From the NCBI GenBank assembly GCA_937625935.1, contig OW569385.1, forward strand, positions 365,639-429,638: 64,000 bases of DNA, given 5' to 3'. The notes beneath the pieces were generated by a model. The model did no database searches. It saw only the letters and a list, made by a program, of their open reading frames with translations, and was not told where the DNA came from. Positions 39,289 to 48,649 of the stretch are shown piece after piece (position 1 is the first letter of the stretch; the number at the start of each line of letters is the position of its first letter). Source of the DNA: Tetramitus jugosus (lineage: Eukaryota > Heterolobosea > Eutetramitea > Acrasida > Vahlkampfiidae). The position numbers and the translations under genes are program-made.

Positions 39289-41622
39289 TTAGAACAGATG
39301 ATTTGTTTCGTCATATCTAACCTTCAACATGTATGCCTGACTCAGAATAGTTGCAATCTCTTTGAACGTCCATGACTGCGTTGGCAGATGTTGAATAAAT
39401 ATGACCATTTCTGTAAAATCTAGTTTTCGCAATCGTTCTGACCAGCTCTTCAAAAAGGTGGCACAGACATAAACGTGCAAAATTTCAAAATTGTCTCCCT
39501 CAGCCAAATAGGCATCAAAGATACGGATGATTAGCTTGAGAGATAATTCTCTCATCAGTAGACAGTTCATCCAACGGAATGCAAACTGTATAAACGATAG
39601 ACCTTGGTTTTGAATATGGTTGTACAGTGGTTCATCAATCTTTCGCGTAATTTCCTCCAATTTGTGCACCATGCGCTGAATTCCTGGCTGGGCAAACGTG
39701 TAATGATCCTGAATAAAGTCCAAGAATTGAGTAAAGCACCAGAAGCTATCAGCTTCCATATTGTCAAACGATTCATCATCAATCGTGCTGGCATCCATGT
39801 CCAACACATTGCTCACCACTTCATCACTGCCTCCTCTCCTGTACAGTTCATCTCTCAGGAACACAATCATGAATGGTGTAACCATATCGTTGATACCCTG
39901 AACGTATCCACTCGCAGGATGTCTCACACTCCAAACATACAATATTCGTTCCAGTGCCTCCTGAATCTTCTCTTGTTGGAACAGTGTGACATCAGGATTG
40001 GTTCTCGGAACATCAATATGTATTTGACGCTGCAAAGAATTTTCATACTCTGTCTTTTTCATTGTTCCTTCATTGAAGAACCGTTCTACCATTTGTTTGT
40101 ACTCTGATCTCTTTTTTTGAAGCAATGATTCTCTTCTTGCAGCATTACAATTGGCATATCCCAACAAGAGTTTCCACGTGAGAGCTCTCACTGATGCAGG
40201 CACACCGTTCCACGACAATTTTCTCAATTGATCCAAATCAACATCATGTTGATTGAGCAATACGTGAAATTTGTGAAGCTTATTCTGATTCAACACTTGA
40301 TCATATTCATCTCTGTTGCTACTGTCGTCCAAATCTGATGAATTCATGTTTCGAGAGCTCTTTGACCCAGTGTTCATCATTTCGACAATTGCCTCTGGTG
40401 AGAATGAATCGTTGCTTGATGATGATGAACCATCGACTACATAGTTGAATGAATCAGGTGTCATGTGACTGTTATTATTACTATTATTATTATTGTTGTT
40501 ACTATTATTATTGTTATTGTTATTGTTACTACCACTAGAGGCAATCCGTTTAATGTTACCAATCAAGTCCAACTCTGCTAATGCATTGGTTGTTTTTTTC
40601 AGTTTTTGATTCATGTTGGACAAGTCATCTAGAATGGAACTTGATGAAACAGTGGAAAGTGATGATGTATTTGCACTATGACTCGTACTTGTAGTACTAG
40701 TACTGTTAGTAGTACTGTTAATAGTATTGGTATTAATAGTATTAGAGGTGTGATGTACATTTTGAATTTGTTGTTGCAATTTCATTTCATCGACTTGTAA
40801 TACGCGATTCTTGTTTGTTTCAATAGAAACTCTTTTTGATTTTTGTTGTTGTTGTTGATCAGAGGTAGTGTGGGTAGTAGGTGTTGCAGATGATTCATCA
40901 TCATTCGATAATGTTGATAATGAATCATTGTTATGATGACTAGTAGCAGTAGTAGCAGTAGCAGTGACAGTAGCAGTAGTAGAAAAATGACTCATGGGTG
41001 ATGGTTGTTGAGCAATGTGATTCATGGGTAATGAGTATTGTGCTCCTCTGACTTTTGTAATTGTTCCTGGTTTATGGTGAGAAGAATGATGTTGTTGCAG
41101 AGGTGAATTCAAATAAGGTTCATGATGATGATTGCCCGTTGCATTGACAATGGAAGAAGTCGGAGAATTGAGGGCGGGAGAAGGAAAAGCTCCGACAGTA
41201 GAGAGAGAAGCGGAGGAGGAGGAGGAGGCAGGATTGGAACTAGAAAAAAATTTTCGTCTCTTGTTGGCTTGAGCTTGCTGTTTCTTCAATTGTTCTTGTT
41301 TTTGTTGATAGTAAGTGTATGAATTTTGTGTTTTTTCGATTGGTGATGTGAGTTCATCATCTGTAGAGTCACTACTATTGGTGTTGTTAGAAGCAGTAGT
41401 CGTTGGTTTGATGAGAGAGGATAAAAGTTGAGATGTCTTGGACAGAATACTGTTTCCACTACTACTGCTCTCAAGCGACATGTTTTTCTGGTGTGCTGTT
41501 GATTTTTTAGGTTTTTTTTTGCGCGGAGATGGAAAAATAATGTGATGTGCTAGAGTTCTGCGTTGAGCGGGGTTTCGAAGACGAATTGCTGGACGGAGAC
41601 ATCTGGTGAATCCTGTCGCCAT
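39289..41622 (-). CDS. TBC1D22: TBC-domain Rab GTPase-activating protein, TBC1D22-like
   Basis: A 777-residue protein. Residues 50-430 are Ser/Thr/Asn/Gln low complexity. From about 445 it matches TBC1D22: FHVLLNQHDVDLDQLRKLSWNGVPASVR, WKLLLGYANCNAARRES, QRQIHIDVPRTNPD (the arginine finger of IxxDxxR), RHPASGYVQGINDMVTPF (the glutamine finger in YVQG), EADSFWCFTQFLDFIQDHYTFAQPGIQ and FAFRWMNCLLMREL. Both catalytic fingers are present, so an active RabGAP (family target Rab33/Golgi) is expected. The N-terminus MATGFTRCLRPAIRLRNPAQRRTLAH is basic and unusual; a later start at MSLESSSSGN (about residue 47) is possible. It diverges from the gene at 41663 with only 40 nt between ATGs. Confidence 0.92.
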   Translation of the reverse strand: MATGFTRCLRPAIRLRNPAQRRTLAHHIIFPSPRKKKPKKSTAHQKNMSLESSSSGNSILSKTSQLLSSLIKPTTTASNNTNSSDSTDDELTSPIEKTQNSYTYYQQKQEQLKKQQAQANKRRKFFSSSNPASSSSSASLSTVGAFPSPALNSPTSSIVNATGNHHHEPYLNSPLQQHHSSHHKPGTITKVRGAQYSLPMNHIAQQPSPMSHFSTTATVTATATTATSHHNNDSLSTLSNDDESSATPTTHTTSDQQQQQKSKRVSIETNKNRVLQVDEMKLQQQIQNVHHTSNTINTNTINSTTNSTSTTSTSHSANTSSLSTVSSSSILDDLSNMNQKLKKTTNALAELDLIGNIKRIASSGSNNNNNNNNSNNNNNNSNNNSHMTPDSFNYVVDGSSSSSNDSFSPEAIVEMMNTGSKSSRNMNSSDLDDSSNRDEYDQVLNQNKLHKFHVLLNQHDVDLDQLRKLSWNGVPASVRALTWKLLLGYANCNAARRESLLQKKRSEYKQMVERFFNEGTMKKTEYENSLQRQIHIDVPRTNPDVTLFQQEKIQEALERILYVWSVRHPASGYVQGINDMVTPFMIVFLRDELYRRGGSDEVVSNVLDMDASTIDDESFDNMEADSFWCFTQFLDFIQDHYTFAQPGIQRMVHKLEEITRKIDEPLYNHIQNQGLSFIQFAFRWMNCLLMRELSLKLIIRIFDAYLAEGDNFEILHVYVCATFLKSWSERLRKLDFTEMVIFIQHLPTQSWTFKEIATILSQAYMLKVRYDETNHLF

Positions 41623-41662
41623 CCTTTTGGAATAACAAAAATTGAAGAGAGCTGACTAAGCG

Positions 41663-42221
41663 ATGGCACGCACAAGAAAAGTCGTCAAATCTCGAGACAT
41701 ACCAGACGAAGAAGCAGAAAGAAAAGAAAAGAGAAAGAGAGAGATTGAGTTGCAATATGAACAGGCTGCCAAGAAGCAACACAGAGATACCTGTCGTGTG
41801 ATCCCAGAAGCGCCTGTGACCTATCGCGAGATTTGCAAGATTCACGATTTTTCACAATTCCTGAAACGCGGAGATGCCTTTCAGTTAATTTTGGATAAGT
41901 TGGAAGGGAGAGCTGGCTGATTTGGTCAACAGAGAGGTCGTTCAGCAAAAGAAGGCATTTGAAGAGACTGAAGAACCGGAGATCGACATCGAACCTGAAA
42001 GATTTCCACAAGATTATTGTTACTGTGTGTTCACAACAAACGAGTATGGCTCTTTCTGGGTGGAGAAAGAAGATGAAGCTATCATTGGGCGAGATCAATC
42101 AGAGAAGAGATACCACGAAAGAAAAGAGAGAATCAGGAAATCCAAATTGATTATTCACTTGCTATTCTCGAATGTTCTCCCTCGAGAACTCTCCTCTTCT
42201 GTTGCTGACTTTGTGATCTAA
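41663..42221 (+). CDS. Small charged helical protein, interrupted by one +1 frame change
   Basis: Not recognised. The first frame (85 codons from ATG 41663) begins MARTRKVVKSRDIPDEEAERKEK and stops at TGA 41918-41920. The next frame continues without loss of composition to 42221. If one G of the GGG at about 41,905 is removed, the text reads LDKLEGELADLVNREVVQ, a good heptad pattern, and the whole protein is about 185 aa, charged and helical with a hydrophobic C-terminal patch (KLIIHLLFSNVLPRELSSS). A 34-nt GT-AG intron (41,897-41,930, joining D-K to E-V-V-Q) would also restore the frame but is shorter than any other intron here. An extra base in the assembly or allele is the simpler explanation. 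Confidence 0.6.
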
Positions 42222-42329
42222 GATTGGTTGTCTGACTCGAGTGTTTTCAATTGATAAAGGATATAAACAAGATGCATAGAATACAATCAACAATTCACAT
42301 ATATCCAAATTTTATTTCAATAATGTCAC

Positions 42330-42887
42330 TCAACATGTGCCACACGCATTCAAGCGTTTGTCAAGAAGATCAGTGACAGTTGAGCCACTACCCTTGGATA
42401 GGTATGGGTACTGTTTATGCTTGCAGTCGATTTGTAAGCATCCAAGACCGCTACGCAAACAGATCTTGCCGCCAATATCAATATCATTAAACACACAGAG
42501 GTTTGGATTCTGAAAAGCACTTTGAGGTGTCATTTGATAAAATCTTGCTCCTTCATCTCCAGACTCTGCACAGATATAAGCATCTGGAAAACGATTGTAG
42601 ATGTCAGTTAAAACCAAGTTCTGTCCATCGTAGCGAAAGTAAGCAACGACTCGCTCATACATTCCACAGGAGGTCTGTCCAAGTGCACAACCAAAAGCTT
42701 GCATATTGTTTGCACAGCCGTAACTTGTGCACTTTGTGGAATTGTCACCTGACAGGTAATATCTCACCTTGCCACATTGTGGTTGGAGAGCCCACTCCAC
42801 TTGAATGTTCTTTCCCTCGAAGTATCTGGCATTCACGAACGCAAGAGTGGAGAACAAAAGGATAAGCAAAAGAATTGTGAGTCGCAT
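42330..42887 (-). CDS. Secreted Cys-rich protein, 185 aa
   Basis: The start at MRLTILLLILLFSTLAFVNA (42887) gives a textbook signal peptide with cleavage after about residue 20. An in-frame upstream extension would bury it and is rejected. The mature protein has about 14 Cys, many spaced in pairs (KCTSYGCANN, GCALGQTSCGMYE, CLRSGLGCLQIDCK, LNACGTC), implying a disulfide-stabilised extracellular or lysosomal protein. I do not recognise the family. It lies next to a PDI-type gene on the same strand. A secreted role in feeding or the cell surface is plausible but not shown. Confidence 0.75.
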   Translation of the reverse strand: MRLTILLLILLFSTLAFVNARYFEGKNIQVEWALQPQCGKVRYYLSGDNSTKCTSYGCANNMQAFGCALGQTSCGMYERVVAYFRYDGQNLVLTDIYNRFPDAYICAESGDEGARFYQMTPQSAFQNPNLCVFNDIDIGGKICLRSGLGCLQIDCKHKQYPYLSKGSGSTVTDLLDKRLNACGTC

Positions 42888-43112
42888 GTTGGATGTTTTG
42901 TGCTTTCTATTTGCTTCTTGTTTTTCTTGGAGTTGCGGGGTGAACTTGAACCAGAAGGGGAAAGCGCACCACGCGTTTTTGAACCAGATCAATTCACGTC
43001 AACGGGGTGCCCTGAGAAGGAGAAGTAGCAGTTACTGATGTGGAAGTTGAAAATTTGCTGCCTGGCAGCACTTTATTGTCAATGATGCAACACGGTGGAG
43101 ATTCAACAAGGT

Positions 43113-43982
43113 TTAGAATCTGTTTGTCCCAGCAGCCTCATTAACAAATTTGACGAGTCCTTCATAACTGTAACCTCCTGTGTACTCTTTGGCTTCCTTC
43201 TCAGTGGATTCAGACTTGTCAAAGAGCTTCAAGGTTGGATAGCCTTGGATTCCATACTTGTCACCAAGATCCGTATACTTGGCAGCATCAATCAGCGCAA
43301 AAATGATATCCTTGTCATTCTTGAAAAGCTCTGCAGCCTTTTCAAAATAAGGAGCATACTTCTTGCAGTATCCGCACCAAGGAGCATAGAAAGCAACGAG
43401 AACAGCCTTATCGGACTGCATGACAACACTGTCAAAATTAGCATCAGTCAATTCAACAGTATAGCTTGCTTGTGGAGTGAGTTCCAGAGAAGATCCAGTC
43501 TTCTCATTCAAAAATCGAACAAAGTCTTCCAATTTTCTCCCGCGAGAATATCTCTCGTAGCTGGCACCTCTTTTTGCAGATCCCGTGGTCGTTTCAGACT
43601 CTTTTTGCTTGTTGGCCAATTCCTTGGACGGTACGAACAAAATGGTTGGATATCCAGAAATGTCATAATTGGCACAAATTTCTCTCTCTTGTTGACAGTT
43701 GACCTTGGCGACTTGAACCAGGCTCTTGTCTTGTTCAGATGCTTGACTCAGAGCCATTCCCAATTTTGTCATCTCAGGAACCATGTTTTGACAGTGACTG
43801 CACCATGGTGCATAGAATTCAACAAGAGTCGATTTGGAGTCATCGAGCACATCAGGCACATTATCATTGGTGATATCAATGATACCTACAATGGGGGATT
43901 CAGGAGAATGAGCCAACACCAAGCTAATCAATAGAATAAAGGATAGCAACAGAGACAATCTGCGACAAGATGAATGGATCAT
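43113..43982 (-). CDS. Protein disulfide isomerase-like protein with two thioredoxin domains
   Basis: A 289-residue protein. The signal peptide is MIHSSCRRLSLLLSFILLISLVLA (residues 1-24). Domain a1 contains TLVEFYAPWCSHCQNMVPEM and SGYPTILFVP. Domain a2 contains VLVAFYAPWCGYCKKYAPYFEKA and QGYPTLKLF. Both have an active CxxC (CSHC, CGYC) and the cis-Pro. It catalyses thiol-disulfide exchange in the secretory pathway. It ends GTNRF with no KDEL/HDEL-type retrieval signal, so ER retention must use another means, or the protein may travel further. In size and architecture it resembles the small two-domain PDI-D/ERp38 or TMX-less forms. The start at 43982 is chosen for the signal peptide. Short spacing to the gene at 44103. 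Confidence 0.93.
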   Translation of the reverse strand: MIHSSCRRLSLLLSFILLISLVLAHSPESPIVGIIDITNDNVPDVLDDSKSTLVEFYAPWCSHCQNMVPEMTKLGMALSQASEQDKSLVQVAKVNCQQEREICANYDISGYPTILFVPSKELANKQKESETTTGSAKRGASYERYSRGRKLEDFVRFLNEKTGSSLELTPQASYTVELTDANFDSVVMQSDKAVLVAFYAPWCGYCKKYAPYFEKAAELFKNDKDIIFALIDAAKYTDLGDKYGIQGYPTLKLFDKSESTEKEAKEYTGGYSYEGLVKFVNEAAGTNRF

Positions 43983-44102
43983 GACTATAGATGAATAGGT
44001 TATTGTGTGAGTTTTTTGTTGTTGTTGTTTTGGAAGAGAATCAAAAACTTTTTTGTGAACATTGGAGATCAACGAACATCGAATCTACGAAAAACTGAAA
44101 CT

Positions 44103-45890
44103 TTATTCACTTTCTTGTTGATGATGATTCCGGACAGTGTCGTCTGGTTTCTTTGTGTCACTCAAAAAGTACTTGTCAGCAATGGATTGGTTTTTTTCTC
44201 GAGTTTCGAACCGTTTGAATCCGTCTCCCAGCTGAGGCCGACCTGCTTCAGTGTACCATTCGAGGGCAGTGTTGTAATTTCGAGCAATCTTGGTCATGAC
44301 ACCTTTGCATACCTTTTTGAATGTCCATGATGAGATAGCATTGTCGCCATCTAATCTTCCTCCCATATTCGAGGCAATGATATGAGTGATATGACACTTG
44401 CTCTCTTCTACCGTTTCAATGGTCGTCCAAGCATAGTTTCTCATCGTGATAACCTTTTCGTTTGTTGGTTCTGGTCTGTTCACCAACCCAAAATACTTGC
44501 TCCTTATAACTGGCTTATTCAATTCATAGTATGTCTTGGTGGATGGGTCGTAGATTGATGAGGAGCAAAAGTAGGATATCCGATCTTTCACAAAGGGCAG
44601 AGTAATATGTGTCGTGTGATTGAGGAGGATACTATGGAACATTTCTTGATTTCTAACCTCTTCTTCCTGGGGATCGTATACAGTATTCATATTGTCGTTG
44701 TCACCAATAGTCTGAAGATCATCATCTTCGCCAATATCATCCATTTCACCACATTCTCTCTTGCTATCCTTTCTATTTCCGAATATATCCATGTCTTCTT
44801 TGGGTTCCAGCAATAACATGTCAGCATATTCAGTTTCCAGAGAGAAAATCATGGCATGCTTTTCTGTACTGTACGTCAGATGATGTGCATCATAGGCAGA
44901 ACAATCGATATTGAAAAACACCTTGGTCAGTTTCATTTTCCCATACAGGTTCTCTGATTCTGTGTCTGCAACTCTCAGTTGACCTAAGAACAACATGATT
45001 GATTTCACATATTTTCCTTCAATTCTCTCTGTGTGAAACAATTCCCATTCAACCCCATCTCTGGATAAATTCTTAGCCATAACCACGTCTTTGCTTGAAA
45101 TGAACACTCTTTCTTCGTCCTTAACATTCAGTACGATTTGCTTTTGTTGAGACTTGTGTGTAGCAATTCTGTCTAAGTCACTCGGTTTCTTATATGTTTT
45201 ACGGGCGAACACCAGCCATGCTTCACTTCTCACAAACCGAACAAATGAGTCCTTTTCCATCGTTCTTAGAGTAGATGCCAATGCTGGTTGGAATATTTGA
45301 AAGGCTTCCATTGACAATGGATCGATAATACGATCTTTGTTCTCGTTCAATGCGGTCGAAGAAGAGGAAGACGACCCAGAGGTGTTCGAAATCGATAGAG
45401 AGACCCCACCCAGAATCAAAGGAAAATAGTACTGCCTATGGAGATTGAGCATCGTAGTTGTTGATGTATTGGTGTTAGATGTTGTGTTGTTCGTGGTATG
45501 ACGATTATCCGAAACGTTTGATGTCATTGATGTTTCACCATCGGCATCATGGTCATTTCCACCATAATTAGTGGTTATTTCGTCATTATTCATTACCAAG
45601 AACAAGTTTAATGCTTGTTCCACTGTTTTGCTCGTCTCTGCACTGACATTGATCTGTTGTCTGCTCAGATGAGAAAAGAATGTAGAGAAAATGGTCTTTG
45701 TCAACTGCCTTAGTACAGCCTTCTTATTTTCAAAGAGTATCGATTGGCAGCTCTCCCAGAACAACAGGCCCTCACTGTTGAATTCTCTCTGAAGAAATAG
45801 TTTGTACTGTTGCCGAGCGACAGAGTCACAAAGAATTTCGTTGAAATGGAACTGATATTCATGGATTTTTAGTTTCTTTTGCTTTACCAT
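44103..45890 (-). CDS. RGS protein with C-terminal START-like domain
   Basis: A 595-residue protein from MVKQKKLKIHEYQ. The N-terminal RGS domain (about 8-240, with a Ser/Thr/Asn insert) includes FNEILCDSVARQQYKLFLQREFNSEGLLFWESCQSI and ends LRTMEKDSFVRFVRSEAWLVF. Residues about 275-560 resemble a START/Bet-v1 lipid-binding fold: FISSKDVVMAKNLSRDGVEWELFHTE, VFFNIDCSAYDAHH, ITMRNYAWTTIETVEESKCHITHI and the terminal helix NAISSWTFKKVCKGVMTKIARNY. An RGS-START combination could couple G-alpha inactivation to lipid binding; the second assignment is by pattern only. A further in-frame start 49 codons upstream exists but adds no domain. It is followed on the same strand by another RGS gene 341 nt away. 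Confidence 0.75.
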   Translation of the reverse strand: MVKQKKLKIHEYQFHFNEILCDSVARQQYKLFLQREFNSEGLLFWESCQSILFENKKAVLRQLTKTIFSTFFSHLSRQQINVSAETSKTVEQALNLFLVMNNDEITTNYGGNDHDADGETSMTSNVSDNRHTTNNTTSNTNTSTTTMLNLHRQYYFPLILGGVSLSISNTSGSSSSSSTALNENKDRIIDPLSMEAFQIFQPALASTLRTMEKDSFVRFVRSEAWLVFARKTYKKPSDLDRIATHKSQQKQIVLNVKDEERVFISSKDVVMAKNLSRDGVEWELFHTERIEGKYVKSIMLFLGQLRVADTESENLYGKMKLTKVFFNIDCSAYDAHHLTYSTEKHAMIFSLETEYADMLLLEPKEDMDIFGNRKDSKRECGEMDDIGEDDDLQTIGDNDNMNTVYDPQEEEVRNQEMFHSILLNHTTHITLPFVKDRISYFCSSSIYDPSTKTYYELNKPVIRSKYFGLVNRPEPTNEKVITMRNYAWTTIETVEESKCHITHIIASNMGGRLDGDNAISSWTFKKVCKGVMTKIARNYNTALEWYTEAGRPQLGDGFKRFETREKNQSIADKYFLSDTKKPDDTVRNHHQQESE

Positions 45891-46231
45891 CTCTCGGTGA
45901 GTGATGTTTGTGTTGTTTTGTAGTTTGTGTGGTTTGGGTTTGCCCTGTCCTGATTTTGATCGAATTTGGTGAAATCCCTCGAGATACCCTGTTTTGGATT
46001 GGTGTAGAATATGGCAACTTGTCTTAGAATAACACACGACATCTTTCGCGAGAACACCGATTGAAGCAATAGATTTCGTTCATGAAACTTTCGCTGTACG
46101 AAACAAGTTATTCTTTTCCTGTGACGGAAAGTGGTTTGCTATATGAATGCATGACGAAAAGAGAAACAAGGAAGGAGGATTAATTTCATGGTGGTTCTTG
46201 CAAATGCTGTGTCTGCAACAGAATTATATTT

Positions 46232-48040
46232 TCAGGTATCCCTGGTTAAGGAGCTGTCTTCTCTCTTTAGGCCAGTTGTTTTATCTCTCGATGGTTGACG
46301 CAAGAATCTGAAGTGGCTATCATACAGTATCTCTTGTACTCGTACCTCCAATGTATCAAAAAGATCTGGTTGACCATATCCAGAAGAAATTTCAATTACT
46401 GCTTGTTGGAGTACAGATTCAGGCAAGTTAAGCTGCTTCGGTGATCCTTTCTTCAAATATGTATCCACAATCAACATTTGTTGTTCGACACGCTTCAGAA
46501 TATCTCCTCCCCTCTTGTATTCTCTCACGCTTAATACAAACTCCATATTTTCGTCACACATCTCTTTCTTGCAGAATAATCTAAAGTCCGATGCAAGTTC
46601 ACCATTTGCTAACGTTTCCTCGAGTAACGCAGCTTGTTTGTTTTGAAGGAATGGTTGGTTTTCAGTGTCTCGTTGACGGCCATTCTGATGATTCCTCGGA
46701 TTTTCGTGAAGAAGCGAGCCACTCTTTAGCACTAGTATGCAGAATGTAGTGTTGCATTCCTCTACACTGGAGCTAATTTCAACTTCGACGGAGCCCCATA
46801 TCTTATTGTCCAGAGCTGCTTTGAATTTGTTCGTCTTTGACTGGAATATTTCGTTCAAGTCGAGTGGAAGGTAATGGGAAAGATTCAGAGACTGACTGTT
46901 CAGCGAGCATATTTTCTCGAACGTAGTATTCCACTTCAAAATTTGTCCCTCTTTGTTAATAATGCATACTCCATCAGAAACCAAATTCAGAACTCTTCGA
47001 GTTTGGTGCTCTTCAAAAGATATTCTTTTGATCAGGCTGCTTAATTTATCGACAGAAGTTTGACTAACTTCCACTTTCTTCTTCTCATCATCCAGTTCCA
47101 AAGTGGTCTTTGCGATTAACAATAGTCTTTTTCGATTGGAAATGCTGGAAACCATTAACATGACAAAGCATGTAATCGTAGTGGCCAGTGTGACAACCAG
47201 GGTGATTTCATAGTTCGAGAGGGTGCTATTCTTGGAAAATGTTGTATCAGTGGGAACTGGCTTGTATGTGGCTGAAACCATTCCTATGTAATGGGTTCCA
47301 CAGATTGCTACTGCCGCTACCAAAGCACTCAAGGCTTGCTGATATTCGTTGGTCATGTTCATTGCTAACCACAAGCCCACACATGACACGATATAACCTG
47401 TAATAATGGAAGCGATTACCACACCTGGATTATACATAGCTTTTGCATTCTGTATTTCCATGGACATCATTCCAAGATAGTGCATAACTACTATTCCAGC
47501 TGTGCAGAAGAAGGCACCAAAAGCAATTTGAATGAAATGAGGTTTCGTCTCGTTTCCAAATATACTGTCCAACACTGCTTGTTTGGGAGGAATCATCTTT
47601 TCAATTCCTTTTCTTTCCTCTTTGTTATTCTGCTCAGTATTGGAATCAGATTTACAACGTAGGTACTTGGTTATCATGGGAAGAAATAGATGTATCGTTG
47701 TGATGAGTAGCCCACAGAAGCACAGCACAATTGCAGCTATAGCACTAGCAATTGTTAAGCCAACATGATAGTTTACAGATAGTGACTTCTTCTCTTTTGT
47801 CACAGAGTCGACCATTGTCATAGCAAAGCAAATACTGCCCACAAAATGCATAGAAAATACTGCGCATCCTCCGAAAGCTACACTGGAGAAAACGAGGTAG
47901 ATTAACTTGAGAATCTTTGACTGAATGTGTTTCATCTCCAGCATGAAAGAAAAGGTGGTGAACGCGCCTAGTACACTAATGAAATAACTCATTGTGACAA
48001 AGAGACCATTCGTGCTCACAGCAATAGAACTACTGGACAT
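46232..48040 (-). CDS. MHYT-PAS-RGS membrane sensor
   Basis: A 602-residue protein. Residues 1-300 carry about seven membrane helices with the repeated MHYT signature: AVFSMHFVGSICFAM, GIVVMHYLGMMSMEI and AICGTHYIGMVSATYKP. After the last helix (LVVTLATTITCFVMLMVSSI) a helical linker leads to a PAS-like segment (about 345-425: RRVLNLVSDGVCIINKEGQILKWNTTFEKICSLN). The C-terminal RGS domain (about 465-585) reads LANGELASDFRLFCKKEMCDENMEFVLSVREYKR and FDTLEVRVQEILYDSHFRFLRQ. MHYT domains are known mainly from bacteria as proposed sensors of oxygen, CO or NO through bound copper. Here the bacterial-style input module is joined to a eukaryotic G-protein output. It probably lies in the plasma membrane. 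Confidence 0.88.
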   Translation of the reverse strand: MSSSSIAVSTNGLFVTMSYFISVLGAFTTFSFMLEMKHIQSKILKLIYLVFSSVAFGGCAVFSMHFVGSICFAMTMVDSVTKEKKSLSVNYHVGLTIASAIAAIVLCFCGLLITTIHLFLPMITKYLRCKSDSNTEQNNKEERKGIEKMIPPKQAVLDSIFGNETKPHFIQIAFGAFFCTAGIVVMHYLGMMSMEIQNAKAMYNPGVVIASIITGYIVSCVGLWLAMNMTNEYQQALSALVAAVAICGTHYIGMVSATYKPVPTDTTFSKNSTLSNYEITLVVTLATTITCFVMLMVSSISNRKRLLLIAKTTLELDDEKKKVEVSQTSVDKLSSLIKRISFEEHQTRRVLNLVSDGVCIINKEGQILKWNTTFEKICSLNSQSLNLSHYLPLDLNEIFQSKTNKFKAALDNKIWGSVEVEISSSVEECNTTFCILVLKSGSLLHENPRNHQNGRQRDTENQPFLQNKQAALLEETLANGELASDFRLFCKKEMCDENMEFVLSVREYKRGGDILKRVEQQMLIVDTYLKKGSPKQLNLPESVLQQAVIEISSGYGQPDLFDTLEVRVQEILYDSHFRFLRQPSRDKTTGLKREDSSLTRDT

Positions 48041-48649
48041 TTGGTTTGGCGTGTTTGGGTGTTTGGAATCTCTTTGGAGGTATATGTTGGACTATTCTTT
48101 GGTTATCTGTTCAGGAGAGTTACTTTTTTTTATCCCATGATGACCCCCATCAACAACATCAACAACCACAAAAAAAGAAGCAACCATCAAGACGTCAGGG
48201 CTGTTAACCAGAAAGGAATGGATTTCTATGACCAAGAGGAGTAGTTATCTTCCATTTGGAATACCTGCGCACTCAGTGAATTGACCTCAGAAGGTTTATG
48301 GTCAAAACTTCTGATGTACTCTTTTCCCCTTCGCCATATTTCTTGGCACATCAAGAACTTGGCGGTTACTCAGTAGTGCTTTCACCAGTTGTCACTCGCA
48401 ATCATGAATGTGTTAATGTCAGCCCAACTTCCACTCCACTACTCACTCCTCGTTTTTATTGCGTCCAATTCAGTCGTTATTTGTTAGTCTATAGGCGATA
48501 AGTTTTTGGAGGATTGAGACCTTCTATTCCGCCATCAAATGATTCTCAAGCAATGTTGCATTTCTTCTCACAGAGCAACACAACGAACATTCCTCTATCT
48601 GACATTCCCTCCATTGTGCAAGATTTTTACTCTCTTGCCACACGGTTGG
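48041..48649. other. Gene-free stretch after the MHYT gene
   Basis: Promoter side of the MHYT-PAS-RGS gene followed by sequence with only short open frames. A 67-codon plus frame (48,514-48,717) has fairly protein-like composition (LSDIPSIVQDFYSLATRLGY) but no start context or neighbours that make it a gene. No RNA gene recognised. Confidence 0.4.

Noticed and set aside
45933-45942. TTTGGGTTTG in the upstream part of the RGS/START-like gene
   Set aside because: Only one and a half units; expected by chance in a 64-kb window and not clustered.
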